DNA of 64,000 nt from Phyto melanocephala (GCA_941918925.1 OW799233.1:156840845-156904844); one strand, 5' to 3'; counted from the first letter of the stretch, positions 1-11,676 are shown. Notes: a model not told the origin generated them from the sequence alone. Translations and numbers: made by a program.

Positions 1-596
1 GAAAAAAATGGCTAAAAACTAGCTAAAAAAAAAGCTAAAAAATGGCTAAATGTTTCAAATAGAAAGTTTTCAATATTTGAATAAAAAAATAAGAAAAATT
101 TGTTTTAAAAGAAAAATAATAAAATCTGAGACCGTTTGTAATATACTCATTACATCTTTGACTAGTTATAAAGTAAAAGAATTGTTATAATGGTGTTAAA
201 AGGACCAATTATCATCAGCATCTAGCTCGCTATTATTGTCATCTTAACTTTCTTTAGATCCTATCAATTTAAGATAATTATGTGGTACTTTATATTGATA
301 ACAGCATTTATCAATACTTTTTAAGTCGTAATTTAAAATAACAATATAGAAAAAATAAAATATTGGTCTTTCGAAATAAACTCTCTACAATATTTATAAG
401 TCAATATGGAACTTGCCATGACATACGACTTTAGTTAGTGGAAAAAATGCTCGAAAATTGCGTTCATCGAATGCGTTCCTACAGAAGAAGTCGTGGAGGC
501 CATTTGAATGACGTTTTATTTAGAACTTAATTGTATCGATTTTCTTAACATTAAATAAAAAGCTTTTGAATTTTCTTAACAATAAGTGTGTTTTTT
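1..596. other. AT-rich stretch, nothing recognised
   Basis: No open reading frame, RNA gene or repeat that I can name. The sequence is AT-rich with short A and T runs. It ends where the family A repeat begins. Confidence 0.5.
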
Positions 597-2468
597 TATA
601 CCCGCCACCAAAAAAATGGTGGGGGTATATTCATTTTGTCATTCCGTTTGTAACACATCGAAATATCCATTTTAGACCCCATAAAGTATATATATTCTGA
701 ATCAGGGTTTGATTTGATGACGATCTAGCTATGTCCGTCCGTCTGTCCGTCTGTTGAAAGCACGATAGAGGTGGCACCGAAAAAGCTAGGGGGCTCAAAT
801 TTTGCCAGAATCTTTCTTATAGACAAGGTTTGTTTGGTATTGAAAATGGGCTAAATCGGAGCATTAGGAAGAGAGTTATAGCTTGAAAAGCAAGAGTAGG
901 TCGAAAAAACCGTGTCCTTCAAACATCGAATAAAATGGAATTGTGTCCAAACGCATTAACGTAGACTCATGAAACTTCGAATATATATTTCCCGAAAAAA
1001 AACAATATTTTTCCCCGAAAATTATCTAAATCTATGCATTATGAGAGGAGTTATCGTTCAAAATGTACGAAAATTTATACCGCACAGTGTATTTTTCAGT
1101 ATATTTAAAAACAAAAACGTCATAAAAGCAACAAAATTGGATGTACGACTCTGAAATTTTGCACACTTTGCTTTTTGGTGAGACGCTTTTTTGTAACGGA
1201 AAATCAATGTGCCACGCCCACTGTTACGCCCACCTCCCATATAACGTTTTACCTAAAATTCATATAATTTCTCTATTAATAAAGATTTTGGAATAACGAA
1301 GGGGTATATTGAAACACCTAAGTTGTACTCATTCGCAAAAATAACTTTGACACGCCTACTATAACGCCAACTTTTCACGTTATCTACCGTTAATGAAATT
1401 TAAAAGCTCATAAACACGCCTACTATAACGTCCACTTTTCACGTTATCTACGGTTAATGAAATTTAAAAGCTCATAAAACCGCCAAAATTAGAGGTATGA
1501 TAATAAAATATACTACGTATATCCTTTTAATCAATGTAATTGTTGTGCCAAAAAGTTAAGGTGACGCGCTCACTTTAACGCCTACCTCCCAACGGTTTAT
1601 CTTAAATTCATGTAATTTCTATTATTTAAATTTTTTTTTTTTTTTGTTGTAATTTCTCTATTGACAAAGTTTTTGGGAAAATAAAGGACTATATTGAAAT
1701 ATCTAAGTTGTATTTATTAGCAGAAACTTTATTGACACGCCTACTTTAACGCCCACTTTCATTGAAAGACTACATTTACAAAAGCATTTTAGTAGCATAT
1801 CGAAGTTATAAAGGGTGACTAAATTTTAAGAACCGCTGTTGAATTTAAATAAGACACAAATTATTTAGGATATTATTATTATTTCTTTTTGTAATTATAA
1901 TATTTGTATGGTTCAATTATGTATTTAACAAAATATCTTCCAAATGGCCCCCCCATCCTTCTATGTGATGGTCCAAATTTTCAATAACAATGTTGATGCT
2001 CAATTGTTAGGCATGATGATGAGGCGAGGTTGACCGCTCTTTTGCCACACTATCGCAAAAAAACGCCACTGGTGCCCATTCAACGAACTAAGAAGGCATT
2101 CACAGATTTTCTAACATTTTATACAGACCTGTTTTGCAGAAATTTTAATATTTTTTACAATTTTCCCGATTGTGGACGAATTTGAACGATTATGTTGATC
2201 AAAATAATTATGCACAAAATGCATTTTGACTTGAACGCCCATTTTTATAAAAAACCTGAATAACTTTAAAGCGTTGCTCATTTGCGTATCTCTCCACGAA
2301 TCAAATTGAGTAAGTTTGAGATTGAGAAATGTCAAGTGAAATGCAGAAAACAAATTTAAGGACTAGGTGTAGTTCACCTTCAACATGGGCCCTTAAAATT
2401 TAACCACCCTCTACAAAGAAAGTGATACATATTTTTTTATAAAGAGATTATTTCATAATAATTAACTG
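597..2468 (+). mobile_element. Helentron-like repeat family A, copy 1 (3' truncated)
   Basis: Begins with TATACCCGCCACC followed by a small hairpin (CCACCA...TGGTGG) and continues with blocks shared with four other copies in this window: a CCATTTTAGACCCCATAAAG block, a run of CCGTCTGT units, and repeated modules containing CACGCCCACTTTAACGCC. It lacks the usual 3' end (second inverted copy of the start plus terminal hairpin) and stops matching near 2468. It has no coding capacity. The architecture is that of non-autonomous Helentron-derived elements (HINE / DINE-1 type); this class assignment is inference from structure. Confidence 0.7.
1812..2411. mobile_element. Nested mariner-type MITE inside family A copy 1
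   Basis: About 600 bp bounded by inverted repeats: AGGGTGACTAAATTTTAAG on the left and the complement of AGGGTGGTTAAATTTTAAGG on the right. The interior contains GATGGTCCAAATTTTCAAT, which resembles a block in the mariner-type relics at 54.4, 58.0 and 61.5 kb. It is probably an internally deleted derivative of a transposon of that group. The same element sits at the equivalent place in family A copies 2, 4 and 5. Confidence 0.65.
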
Positions 2469-3907
2469 GTAGAATTCAATAAACCATGAAAACATTTAAA
2501 ATTTGAAATAGCATTCGAAAAAAAATTTGGTAATTAAGACTATATAAGATTTGGCACTAACTTATTTGATAAGTGGTAAATTTACAAGTTGTACTTAGAA
2601 AATAAAAATAATTATTTTTGTTTTTGTGGACATCTTGTCAAAAATCAATTTTTATTTTTTTGCTGCAATATTTTCTTTTTCAAACTTAGTATGGTTGATG
2701 CCGGGTATTATAAGGTCGTCCATTAACGACATCATACAAAATTTGTATTTTTATTTTATTGGACACTTAACAAATAGAATAAAACAAATGCAATTCATTT
2801 TTAACGCTATCGATTTATGTAATACATAAATGCAATGTTAAGTATTTTATTTTTATGTTGCAAAAACACTACAATATTTTGCATTTATACATTTATTACA
2901 TCATTTGCAACCGAAAACTTTTCTACGCTAAAAAGTGCTCTTTTCTAAAACATATAATTCAATTTAGTGGTAAATCGTCTTATATGTTGTTAAATTATGA
3001 AACTTATGTTGAACAAATTCTTTTAAATGTTCGTGTTCATATTTAAGTTGCTAAGAGCTCAATTAATTTTGTATTTAAACAAAATTAATTTTAAATTGCA
3101 TTAAACTTCACCATAACCAAACAACAACAAAAACATAAATAAATTAAATAAATTAAATAAGATTAAGGCAATTACTTTAAAGTTGGTTAGTTAATAGTTA
3201 CATTAGCAAACTACAAACACCCAGTTGTGTGTATGTGTTAAGTACGAAGCCACAAACATACACACTAGCCTTAAAAATATTTTAATTTTATTTTGGGCAA
3301 TTTTCGGTGTTCTTTTTTGTTACTTTTAAAATCTTTTAATATGCACTTTACATTTTGCGCTATTGTACACATTCATACAAACATTATAAAAAAACAAATT
3401 TCAAAATGATTATATTCCAATTTGATTGTTTGAGCTCTTAATACATTTTTTTGTGTTTTTTATTGCCAAAACGCCCTCATGCTTTAAAATTCTACATAAG
3501 GCTAATAGGTAAACGTATACTCTTACAAACATTATCCACTTCCAATTTGTTTACCCAACTGCAAAGTTTTTTTTTTTCTTTTTTTTTGCATATTTATTGA
3601 ACATTCTAAATAGTTTGTTGCTCAAGTTCAGTTTAAAAACAAAATTATTGCAAATTATTTAATTTTTTTTTCGTTTTCGCTATTTTAATAATTCATCAGG
3701 CAATATGCAGTCGTGTATTGGTGCATTATTAAATTCCATTGTAGAATTAAAAGGGAAAATTTAGCAATTTAGAAGTAAAAGGTTTACTGCAGTATGCAAT
3801 TATTAAAGGCTTGTAGAGGTTTTACTTTAAACAGATTTTTCAAAAAAAATTTGATATATAAACATTTATTTTTTGTTTGGGTAAACGGGTATACGGCAGT
3901 TAAAGTT
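2469..3907. other. Non-coding AT-rich DNA
   Basis: Contains A/T homopolymers, CAA-rich runs (around 3120) and short direct repeats such as AAATTAAATAAATTAAATAA. The open frames here are short and of low complexity. I see no gene or named element. Confidence 0.5.
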
Positions 3908-4030
3908 TAAGGGCCGTCTTCATAAAAAATATTTTAGGTTTATTCAAGGCTTATTTGACAGATGTTGTAAAGAAATTTGTCAAATAAGCCTTCAATAAAC
4001 CTAAAATATTTTTTATGAATACGGCCCTAA
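3908..4030. repeat. Palindromic foldback MITE, copy 1
   Basis: Two arms of about 52 bases are near-perfect inverted copies around a loop of about 18 bases. The arm reads GGCCGTATTCATAAAAAATA then TTTTAGGTTTATT and ends in TTATTTGACA. A second copy with the same arms and a similar loop lies at 11554-11676. It has no coding content. A transcript of either strand would form a long hairpin. Confidence 0.8.
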
Positions 4031-4082
4031 GTTTTGTAAGAATATAAGACATCTTCTTTATTATTTTTAATTTGTATGTCTT

Positions 4083-4300
4083 TTTTATACACTTCACCAG
4101 TCGAGCTAAGGCTCTATATAGCTTTGTCACTTCGTTTGTAATTTCTACAAAAAAGTAATTTCTCATAGAGTATATATTTTATAAAAGCTTATGGGTAAAA
4201 GCTTATGAATTTGTTTGACCGATGTCCGTGTGTTGGTTTAAATCAGCTTTTAGAAGCCCATCCACGTTGCACAGACATTTAAAAATGAACCGTTGTTGAA
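4083..4300 (+). mobile_element. Family B Helentron-like repeat, 5' fragment
   Basis: Matches the start of the full family B copy at 48718: TATACACTTCACCAG, then CTATATAGCTTTGTCA, TCGTTTGTAATTTCTAC, a CCGTGTGTTGGTT block and AATCAGCTTTTAGAAGC. The 3' part is missing. Confidence 0.6.
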
Positions 4301-4438
4301 AACCACCATTATAACTCCACAACCTGCTGAGACGTCAGCTTATAAACTAGACTACGTATTTTTCCCTACGTTTTTAATTAACATTTTTTAGGTCTCGGAT
4401 AATTTTAGAAACATTTTTTAATATTTCTACAAGGTAGA

Positions 4439-4860
4439 ATACAAGTGAACAAGCCAAGGAGCAATACACTTCACAAGAACGCGGAATAATCGTGTCTATT
4501 TTTGTGTGTAACAATTTGTCTTTAGTGTTAGCGCATCGCGAATTCCGTCGCCGATTCCCCTGTCGTCCGGCACCGACTGCGCAAACGCTCCGCCGTTTGG
4601 CCACCAACCTTGAAGAGTAAGGGACTACATGAGACGCTGCCAAGAATGGCCAGGCCCGGAGCGCATATCGAAACACCGTGCCTCGCAATTAGCCATCAAC
4701 CGGTCGTTCCTAAGGCGAATTTTGGTCAAAGACCTGCGCATGTTCCCGTACAAAGTCAGTCCGTGCATCAGCTGCTGCCTGTCGACCGCCAAACGCGTGT
4801 AACCTATGCCCAAGCCATCCTCAATCTCGAGGCCGCGGTGGACGATTTTTTATATAAAAT
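4439..4860 (+). pseudogene. Transposase N-terminal relic (Tc1/mariner superfamily, DD41D-like)
   Basis: Conceptual translation with frameshifts gives the N-terminal DNA-binding part of a mariner-type transposase: a helix-turn-helix segment containing HREFRRRFP and RPAPTAQTLRRLATNLEE, then a second HTH-like stretch leading to LRMFPYKV and a following RQTRVTYAQAIL. The element at 6212 has the same landmark (HLFPYKVQ) at the equivalent place. Stops and at least two frame changes make it a pseudogene, and the catalytic half is missing. The fragment is markedly GC-richer than its surroundings, so it may have arrived later than its neighbours or simply decayed less. Confidence 0.65.
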
Positions 4861-4869
4861 ATGCCTCTA

Positions 4870-6097
4870 GCACTATATGTAAGCAAATCGGTCAATAATT
4901 GGCAAAGTTATAGGCGAAAATTCTTTGGAAAATATATTTTTTTATTATATTAAGTTTGGAAAGCTTCTTATTAAATTTAGATCCAATTATGACACTATAT
5001 TGCAAATTGTAGTCTCAAACATTTTTCTAGTGAAAATATGGCAAAGCAGTTGAAAACTTACTGAGATATAAGCGAATTTACAAACGGAAATCGATTTTTC
5101 TGTGCTACCGAGAATTCCAGCATAGGTGTCGTATCATATTAAAATGCTTAACTAGCAGATACATTACATTATAAAAAAATTTAAATCAGTCATACAAATA
5201 ATTCACATATGGCTCAAGTCTATTAATTAAAAATTAACCCTCCTCAATATTGGTATCAAATGAAATAGCTTGACTAATATTAAAAACTCAAACTGGGGTC
5301 AAAAAATGGCGGATATATGCTTCACATGTAAAAATTACAGTTTTATTTCCTTTATCCCCTACAATATTGGTATTAAATGATAAAGCTGGACCAGTAGAAT
5401 GCTTGCATCATCATGCTTGCATCTTTGTAGTTCAATCACGCAAAATTGACTAATGAAATTTGGAATACAATTCGATAACAACTTAGAATAACATAGAGAC
5501 TACCTTTTATCTGCCTTATTCATAAAAGTTATTAAAGGTTTGTAAAGGGTTTATTAAACTTATTTGCTCTTTTAATTTTTATGAATTAAACTTTAACTAG
5601 GCCAAGCCGTGGGCATATGCGACTGACTGATTCATCATCAGACAAATAAAATTAATAAAAATGGACGATAGGTTCCTCCTCTCATGAATAGGAATTTTTG
5701 TATTCGAACGTTAACAAGTAAAATTGGGTAAAAAAACTGACAGGTGTCTAGTTCTTTTTTTCAATTTCAATCCCTAATCCCTTATGGGGTTATTTTGTTA
5801 TCATATGTAATGTCCAAACAGATGAACTTATAAAGGATAAAGGATAAATTGTGTTATTTACACATTTATAGGGGGTAAAATTAATATCTTCGTTTTGATA
5901 TTTCATAAATAAAGAATTTTTCAAATAAGTATAAGATCCAAGCTGAGAGATTACATAGGCCGACGCAGCGGGTACTTTTTTAAAAATTTAGAAAATGTTT
6001 CAGGAAATCAAATAATAGAATAAATGAACTTGAGCCAAAATAAAAATGATTTACAGTAAATTTAACATATGTATGAATTACGAATAAAATATTAATA
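4870..6097. other. Non-coding AT-rich DNA
   Basis: No coding region. Around 5517-5600 there is a weak resemblance to the palindromic MITE arms (TTATTCATAAAA...). Nothing else that I can name. Confidence 0.4.
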
Positions 6098-6099
6098 TA

Positions 6100-7321
6100 C
6101 AGGGTGGGGCAAAAGTCGCGAAGGGATTTGAAAAATTAATAACTTTTCTAATTTAATTTTTTTTTTGATTTTTCTTTTTAGGACTTGTAAAATAAATCTG
6201 GGAGATTAATTATGGAAGGTTACAACGTTATCCAGCGAACCAAAATCATAGAATTTTATTTTGAACATCATCGATCAATAATTCAAACTCAACGCGCCTA
6301 TCGTCGTCATTTTAATGTGCGGAATTCACCATCCGAATCAAGGATTCGACGCTTAGTGACACGTTTTCAGGAACAAGGCTCAGTGAGGGATCTTCCACGA
6401 AGCGGAAGACCACATTCTGTAATTAGTGAAGCAAAGATTCAACGCGTTTTGGAGAGTGTTGAGGAGAATCCTGAAACATCAACTCGAAGGCGCTCTGCTG
6501 AGCTGGAAATGTCTCGGCGGTGTTTACGCAGAATATTAAAGGGAAATTTACATCTTTTCCCATACAAGGTGCAGTAAGTGCAACAACTAAAGCCAGGAGA
6601 TTCCCAAGAACGAAGAATTTATGCAGTTCGCTTCCAAGAATTGGCCAGAGAACATAATGATTTCATTCATCATCTGATAATGAGCGATGAAGCACATTTT
6701 CAATTAAATGGTTTTGTAAACAAGCAGAACTGAAGAATATGGGGTATTGAGAACCCAAGAGTGGTTCATCAGAGACAATTACATCCACTTAAATGTACGG
6801 TGCGCAATTACGTCCCAAAGAATTATTGGACCATTCTTTTTCGAAGATAACGATGGAAATGGTGTAACGGTAAATAGCGAGCGATATCGAGATATGGTCC
6901 AACATTTTTTAAGGCCAGCTTTTTCTTACAATCGAGAGATGTGGTTCCAACAAGATGGGGCCACTGCACACACTGCTCGAGCCACTATGCAGCTCCTAAG
7001 GCAGATTTTTGGCGAACGTTAAATTTCCAAAAATTCAGCATTTAATTGGCCTGCCCGTTCGCCGGATTTAACAGCACCAGATTATTTCCTTTGGGGATAT
7101 TTGAAAGAGAAGCCAGATACTCTGACTCGTGTCATGGAAAATGCTATTAAAAGAGCTCAACCTTGCGAGGCTGAAAATAGTGCTCACTTACGTGACGTAA
7201 TCTTTCACACCTAAATTTAAAAAATCTCCCAATATCATATTTTATTATTTTGTAAAAATAAAAATAAAATTAAAAAAGTTATGACTGTTTTAAACCCCTT
7301 CGCGACTTTTGCCCAACCCTG
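6100..7321 (+). mobile_element. Full-length Tc1/mariner-superfamily transposon (DD41D type)
   Basis: Both ends are present. The left end reads CAGGGTGGGGCAAAAGTCGC and the right end is its inverted match (CAGGGTTGGGCAAAAGTCGC read from the other strand), giving terminal inverted repeats of about 28 bases. TA flanks each side (6098-6099 and 7322-7323), the target duplication of this superfamily. One disrupted transposase gene fills the interior. The element is 1,222 bp, a normal length for the group. It is non-autonomous as it stands but better preserved than any other transposon here. Confidence 0.9.
6212..7214 (+). pseudogene. Disrupted DD41D-type transposase
   Basis: The start ATG at 6212 opens 121 codons with two helix-turn-helix-like segments and the landmark HLFPYKVQ, then a stop at 6575. 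The second part carries the first catalytic Asp in MSDEAHF (about 6680-6700), an in-frame stop near 6731, then a frame change. The third part has the second Asp in QQDGATAHTA (about 6945-6975). After another stop near 7021 comes WPARSPDLTAPDYFLWGYLK. Counting from the Asp of QQD to the Asp of APDYFLW gives 41 residues between them (DD41D spacing). At least three stops and one frameshift show it is dead. Transposases of this family cut and paste the element at TA sites. Confidence 0.85.
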
Positions 7322-7385
7322 TATAATTATTTTTAATATATTTTTAATATATTTTTAATATATTTTTAACATACATTTTTAATTA
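7322..7385. repeat. Short AT tandem repeat
   Basis: Several tandem units of about 11 bases, TTTTTAATATA, directly after the transposon's right end. Simple sequence only. Confidence 0.8.
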
Positions 7386-7599
7386 CTTTTCACATATTAT
7401 AAGTATACGCAAAAAAAACATACAAAATTACACATTTATAAACTGGTGGCATAACCAAGCGTCATATTTTCAAAAGTAAAGAGCGTACTTCCTAGACCAA
7501 GGCCCAAAGGAATTTTGCGCTTAAAATATGTTGATCAAATGAAAGAAAATAATTCAAATACTTACTTACATATTAAAGTTAGAATCTATCAGAATATAT

Positions 7600-7805
7600 C
7601 GCGCTGCAAGGAATCTTGATGCCAGTCCCATCTGCAATATGTAGGGAGGATACCGAAACAGACCTCTTCCATAAATGTGTTTATATTCAACCCCCTTCGT
7701 TTTTCAGAGATTACGAGGCTACCAAAAAAAGGATATCCTCGACCTCACTGAGTCCCGTGCCATTACAGGATTTTGCTCTAGAGTTTTGTGACTTCACATT
7801 GTAGA
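7600..7805 (+). pseudogene. Probable LINE 3'-end relic (C-terminal zinc-knuckle region)
   Basis: In mixed frames the translation shows CREDTETDLFH, a gap, FRDYEATKKRI and SPVPLQDF. This resembles the cysteine-rich C-terminus of LINE reverse-transcriptase proteins (compare CRACEEEDETLLHYLCHCPAF in the LINE at 24.8 kb). Frameshifts are required. The call rests on a short weak match. Confidence 0.35.
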
Positions 7806-8944
7806 CTGATGATTATTTACAATCACAGAGTTCTTTGTAATCGCTAGCATCTGCCCTAGACTAATTTTCCCCAAAACACTCACATCCAACGTGTGCCTGT
7901 CAGTGGTACTAATTCTACTGCCAGCCATTGCCGCACATTCACTACTACTGTCTCAGCAGTCTCAAGGTACATTCTGCAAACATCATCCTCCACAACTTTC
8001 AATTAAGTTTAAGCTCTCTATGATATTTATTTTAATTTTCTGATTGATCATGTTTCAAGGTATTAACCTCCTTATTTTTTTAAATTATTCAAAATTTCAT
8101 TAAACCTTTCCTTCAAAATGAAATCTTGACAAAAAAAAATGAATTTTTTCTATTTTATTTTTCAATATATTTTTTTAACTGACAGGAATCTCTTAGTGTT
8201 AAAAAAAAATTATATCAATTAAAACAATCATTTGAATTAATTAAATTCAATTTTAGGAATAAATCAATTTGTCAATTAATTTAAAAATGTACGTATTGAA
8301 AAGTATTAAAACAAAAAGCAAAAACTAATGTGTCCAAAACTTATCAAACTTATCAAAAAACTATTGTATGTGAGAACCAGCATATTAGTCACAGATGTAC
8401 AAGTAACTCCACTCAACAGAAGCAATATCGAACTTAAAAATTTTGCATTCATATGTCTTGAGTTCAAGAAGCAATGATTTAATAATATGTTTTAGGATTT
8501 TTTGCGGTCGTATTCATAATTAATTTTGAAATTTATTAAAAGTTTATCGAAGAAAATTTCCATACAAAACTTTTGATTATTTAAAAAAGTTAATATTCAA
8601 CAAGTTTGCATATTTAAATTCAAATAATAGTGTTTATGTGTATGTCGTTATATTTAATTAATTTATCACACAAGTTTTTATTGATTTAGTATAACGTACG
8701 TATGTATGTATTATGTAGTAAAGTAGTTAATATATCATTTAAAAAACCTTTTGTCAACATTAATTAAAACAAATTAACGCAATCTATACATTCTCAAATA
8801 TTCATGCATGATTTGGCACTAAAAAAACTATTAATTTTTTTATTATAAGAAAAAAATGCTTTCTTTTAAACTCATTCGGCATAGTCGAATTATATGATCC
8901 TTAAGTGAAAGTTAATTTTTATTACAGATATGAACTGAAACTAA
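7806..8944. other. Non-coding AT-rich DNA with a possible family A/B end
   Basis: Mostly featureless. At 8875-8905, ATTCGGCATAGTCGAATTAT resembles the hairpin that ends family A and B elements (ATTCGGCACAGCCGAATATA), so it may be the decayed 3' end of such a copy. Confidence 0.35.
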
Positions 8945-9190
8945 ATGCCTATGCACAGCGAAAGGATTTTATCTAATTTTTTATCGAACATCAACAAAAG
9001 GAAGTATAATTTTTTGAGCAGAATCACTATAAGCGATGAAGCATTACTTGATTACTGTGTTAGTCGTCAAAACTGTGGCATTGCGGGGTTTAGAGAACAT
9101 ACATGTGATTGTCAAAAATCGCTGTTTGACTTTTTTTGTAATTTTTTGTTTTTTTTTTTTATTCCTTTATTTAACGCAATTTTAATCTAA
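8945..9190 (+). pseudogene. Possible mariner-type transposase fragment
   Basis: An 81-codon open frame includes NFLSRITISDEALLDY, reminiscent of the first catalytic Asp region of mariner transposases (FLxRIxTxDE). The rest is low-complexity and ends in a poly-T run read as Phe. This is a weak single-motif resemblance. Confidence 0.2.
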
Positions 9191-9732
9191 ACTGCTACAC
9201 TCTTTATTGACACTGGCCAGGCTGGAGCTTATGGATGGACTACCTTAGATGAAATAATTTAATGTCATTAACAAGTACATATTTCATTTATTTTTGAAAA
9301 TGTTCTATACATTTTTTTTTAATTTTTAAAATCCAAACGGTTTAAAAATTCAGCAATTACCCGGGGTGTGATGTGTAGACCGAAAATTGTCACGTGTAGC
9401 AATTTATTGTGCAATCGTTGCCTTGCTGATTGCTTGAGCAGTTACTACCACAATAAGCTGTCATCGTCGTTTCATTTTCTTTGAATTTTTAGTTTTTCTT
9501 TGCACAAAAAGAAAGGGAAGTTAAAATAATCTAGAGTGAGATATTCGAAAAAAAAAAACATAAAAGTTAAAACAAAAATATTAAACTTCATAAATAAATT
9601 TATAATTATATTTATAATTAAAAATAATAATTAATTACTTAATGATAATAGACATAAGTATATAAGCAATAAAGTGCCGTTATTCTGCCGATGTTTTCGC
9701 TAATGCTTAGTAATAAAAATTGATACGAGGAG
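9191..9732. other. Non-coding AT-rich DNA
   Basis: No gene or named repeat found. Confidence 0.4.
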
Positions 9733-11392
9733 ACTAGGAAGATCGATTATTCGATTTTTTTCAAAACTTAGTTTTCGGATATTCCTTAATAATAAAAATA
9801 GATGCGTGGAGACTATGGAGATCGATTATTCTACTTTTGCCAAAAAGCGGTTTTCGGATATTCCGAATAGTTGTTAAAAACCGGTTATCATTTAAGCATT
9901 TTAAATATAACCGGTTAACCGTTTTTATTCGAATTAACAATAACACAAAAATCAAATTAATCATTTGATAAAATAAAAGGTTTATTAAAATAAAATTAAA
10001 AGAAATCACAAAGGTAAAGAACGAACAAAATATTCTGCAGTCATGACAGAAATTTTTAAAGAATTTTTGCTTAATTATATTATAGAAACATATTTATACA
10101 TTTATACACAAATAGATATGCATATAAATATTAGCACTTTTATTGATAAAATAATATATGAAAATGTAGTTAACAACTTAGCATATGTGAGACCACATGA
10201 TTCAATTAAAATAAAAATAATTAAAAATGTTGTCTTCTTAGTTGCTTCTTTTTAAATAATCTTTTAGAAAGAAAATGCAAACTAAATGTTTTGAAGTAAA
10301 TGTTTTTCTATTTTTTACTTTTGTTTTCGTATTTTTTGACATTGAGAATTACCTTTCACTTAACATACATGTTGGACTTATAGAACATAATGTTCCAAGT
10401 AATTCTTTTAGCCTTTCAGATCGCTAATGACACTTATCTAAAATGTGTTTGTATGATTGACTTTTATAGGGCATTTTGTTATGTGCAATCTTCTATATAT
10501 ATAAAAGTGAAACTCTGTTTGTGTGTTAGCTATAGACTACGAAACTGTAAAACCGATCGGACTCAAACCTTGGCAAGTTGTTGTACACATTCCAGGGAGT
10601 GTTTGTGGATGGCATAAAGTGGGCGGGGCTACGCCCATAAAAAAATTAGTTATCATTTTTAGCTACTTGCACTTGACCGATTTCCCTGAAACTTTGCACA
10701 CATATTGAGCTGTTTATGATTGGAAAAGTGGGCAGGGCCACGCAAAAAAAAAAGTTTTAATTTTGAGGTACTTGCACTGGACCAATTTTTCTAAAGCTTT
10801 GCACGCACATATTGAGCTGTTATCATTATACATTTTCGTGATCAGAAAAGTGGGCAGGGCCACGCCCGTAAATAAAAGTTATAATTTAAAGGTACTTGCA
10901 CTGGATCGATTTTTCTAAAGCTTTGCACACATATTGGGCTATCATGACTTTACAATTTTGTGATTAGAAAAGTGGGCAGTGCCACGCCCATAAAAAAAAT
11001 CATAATTTTCAGCTACTTTAACTTCACCGATTTTTCTAAAACTTTGCACACACATATTGAGCTGTCATGACTATATAATTTCGTGATTAGAAAAGTGGTT
11101 AGGGCCACGCCCATAAAAAAACTTTTGAGGTACTTGCTCTGGACCGACTTTTCTGAAACTTTGCACACATATTGAGTTGTTATGACTATACAGTGCCACT
11201 CTTTTTTTTTGCTTTTTGCACTTGATATTCGATTTAAATTCAGAATGCATTTTAATTCATTAAGGGGCGTAGCAACGCGCGCCGAGCTTTTTTAGTATTT
11301 AATAATACTGAACCGAATTTCCCGGTTTATTCGATATTCGAAAAATCGGCTTCGACAAAACTGAAAAAACCAGTCGAATAATAACCGTTCGT
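9733..11392. mobile_element. hAT-like non-autonomous element interrupted by a Helitron
   Basis: The left part (TAGGAAGATCGATTATTCGA, then Phe/Lys-like T and A runs and AACCGGTTAACCG) and the right part (TATTCGATATTCGAAAAATC, then AAAAACCAGTCGAATAATAA) match the two ends of the well-delimited hAT-type MITE at 56560-57509. The first ~78 bp of the left end is present as two tandem copies (about 9710-9787 and 9788-9870). A Helitron (10489-11295) lies between the two halves. The outer boundaries are less certain than for the 56.6-kb copy. Confidence 0.5.
10489..11295 (+). mobile_element. Non-autonomous Helitron
   Basis: Begins A|TCTTCTATATATATAAAAG, followed by a GTTTGTGTGTTAGC block, and ends with GCGCGCCGAGCTTTTTTAG|T after a GC-rich stretch. 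The related copy at 42701-43915 ends in a clean CTAG|T. The interior is tandem modules of about 95-110 bases, each with GTGGGCAGGGCCACGCCC and CTTTGCACACATATTGAGCT. A TC 5' end, a CTAG-like 3' end, insertion between A and T and no inverted repeats are Helitron traits. It has no helicase gene. Its 3' terminus is slightly mutated. Confidence 0.7.
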
Positions 11393-11553
11393 TCACACTA
11401 ATGAACATCCAGCATTAGTCATTATTGCTAGGTGTTGTAAGCACTTAATAAATAAAAACCGCTAATAATGGGGAAAATATTACTTTTAAGAAATTTTTTT
11501 TTATATGCATACATACTTATGTATATATATTCTGTCAAAAAATATAAATACAT

Positions 11554-11676
11554 TAACTGCTGTATTCATAAAAAATATTTTAGGTTTATTAAAAGCTTAT
11601 TTGACAGATGTTGCATAGAAATTTGTCAAATAAGCATTCAATAAACCTAAAATATTTTTTATGAATACGGCAGTAA
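11554..11676. repeat. Palindromic foldback MITE, copy 2
   Basis: The same arms as 3908-4030 (TGTATTCATAAAAAATATTT on the left; inverted match ending TATGAATACGGCAGTA on the right) around an 18-base loop with GATGTTGCATAG. The arms differ at only a few positions, so the hairpin remains nearly perfect. Confidence 0.8.

Noticed and set aside
1058..1240. Short frames repeated at 1058 and 52812 (about 60 codons, nearly identical)
   Set aside because: They are the same stretch of family A repeat in two copies. The other copies break the frame, so coding is unlikely.
4374..4688. 104-codon minus-strand frame with Arg-rich composition
   Set aside because: It overlaps the plus-strand transposase relic. 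Its Arg/Ser-rich make-up is the shadow of that GC-rich sequence.
9761..10009. 82-codon minus-strand frame
   Set aside because: It lies inside the hAT-like repeat end and reflects AT-rich repeat sequence, not a gene.
10043..10255. 70-codon frame with Ile/Asn/Lys-rich composition
   Set aside because: Typical chance ORF in AT-rich DNA within the hAT-like element.
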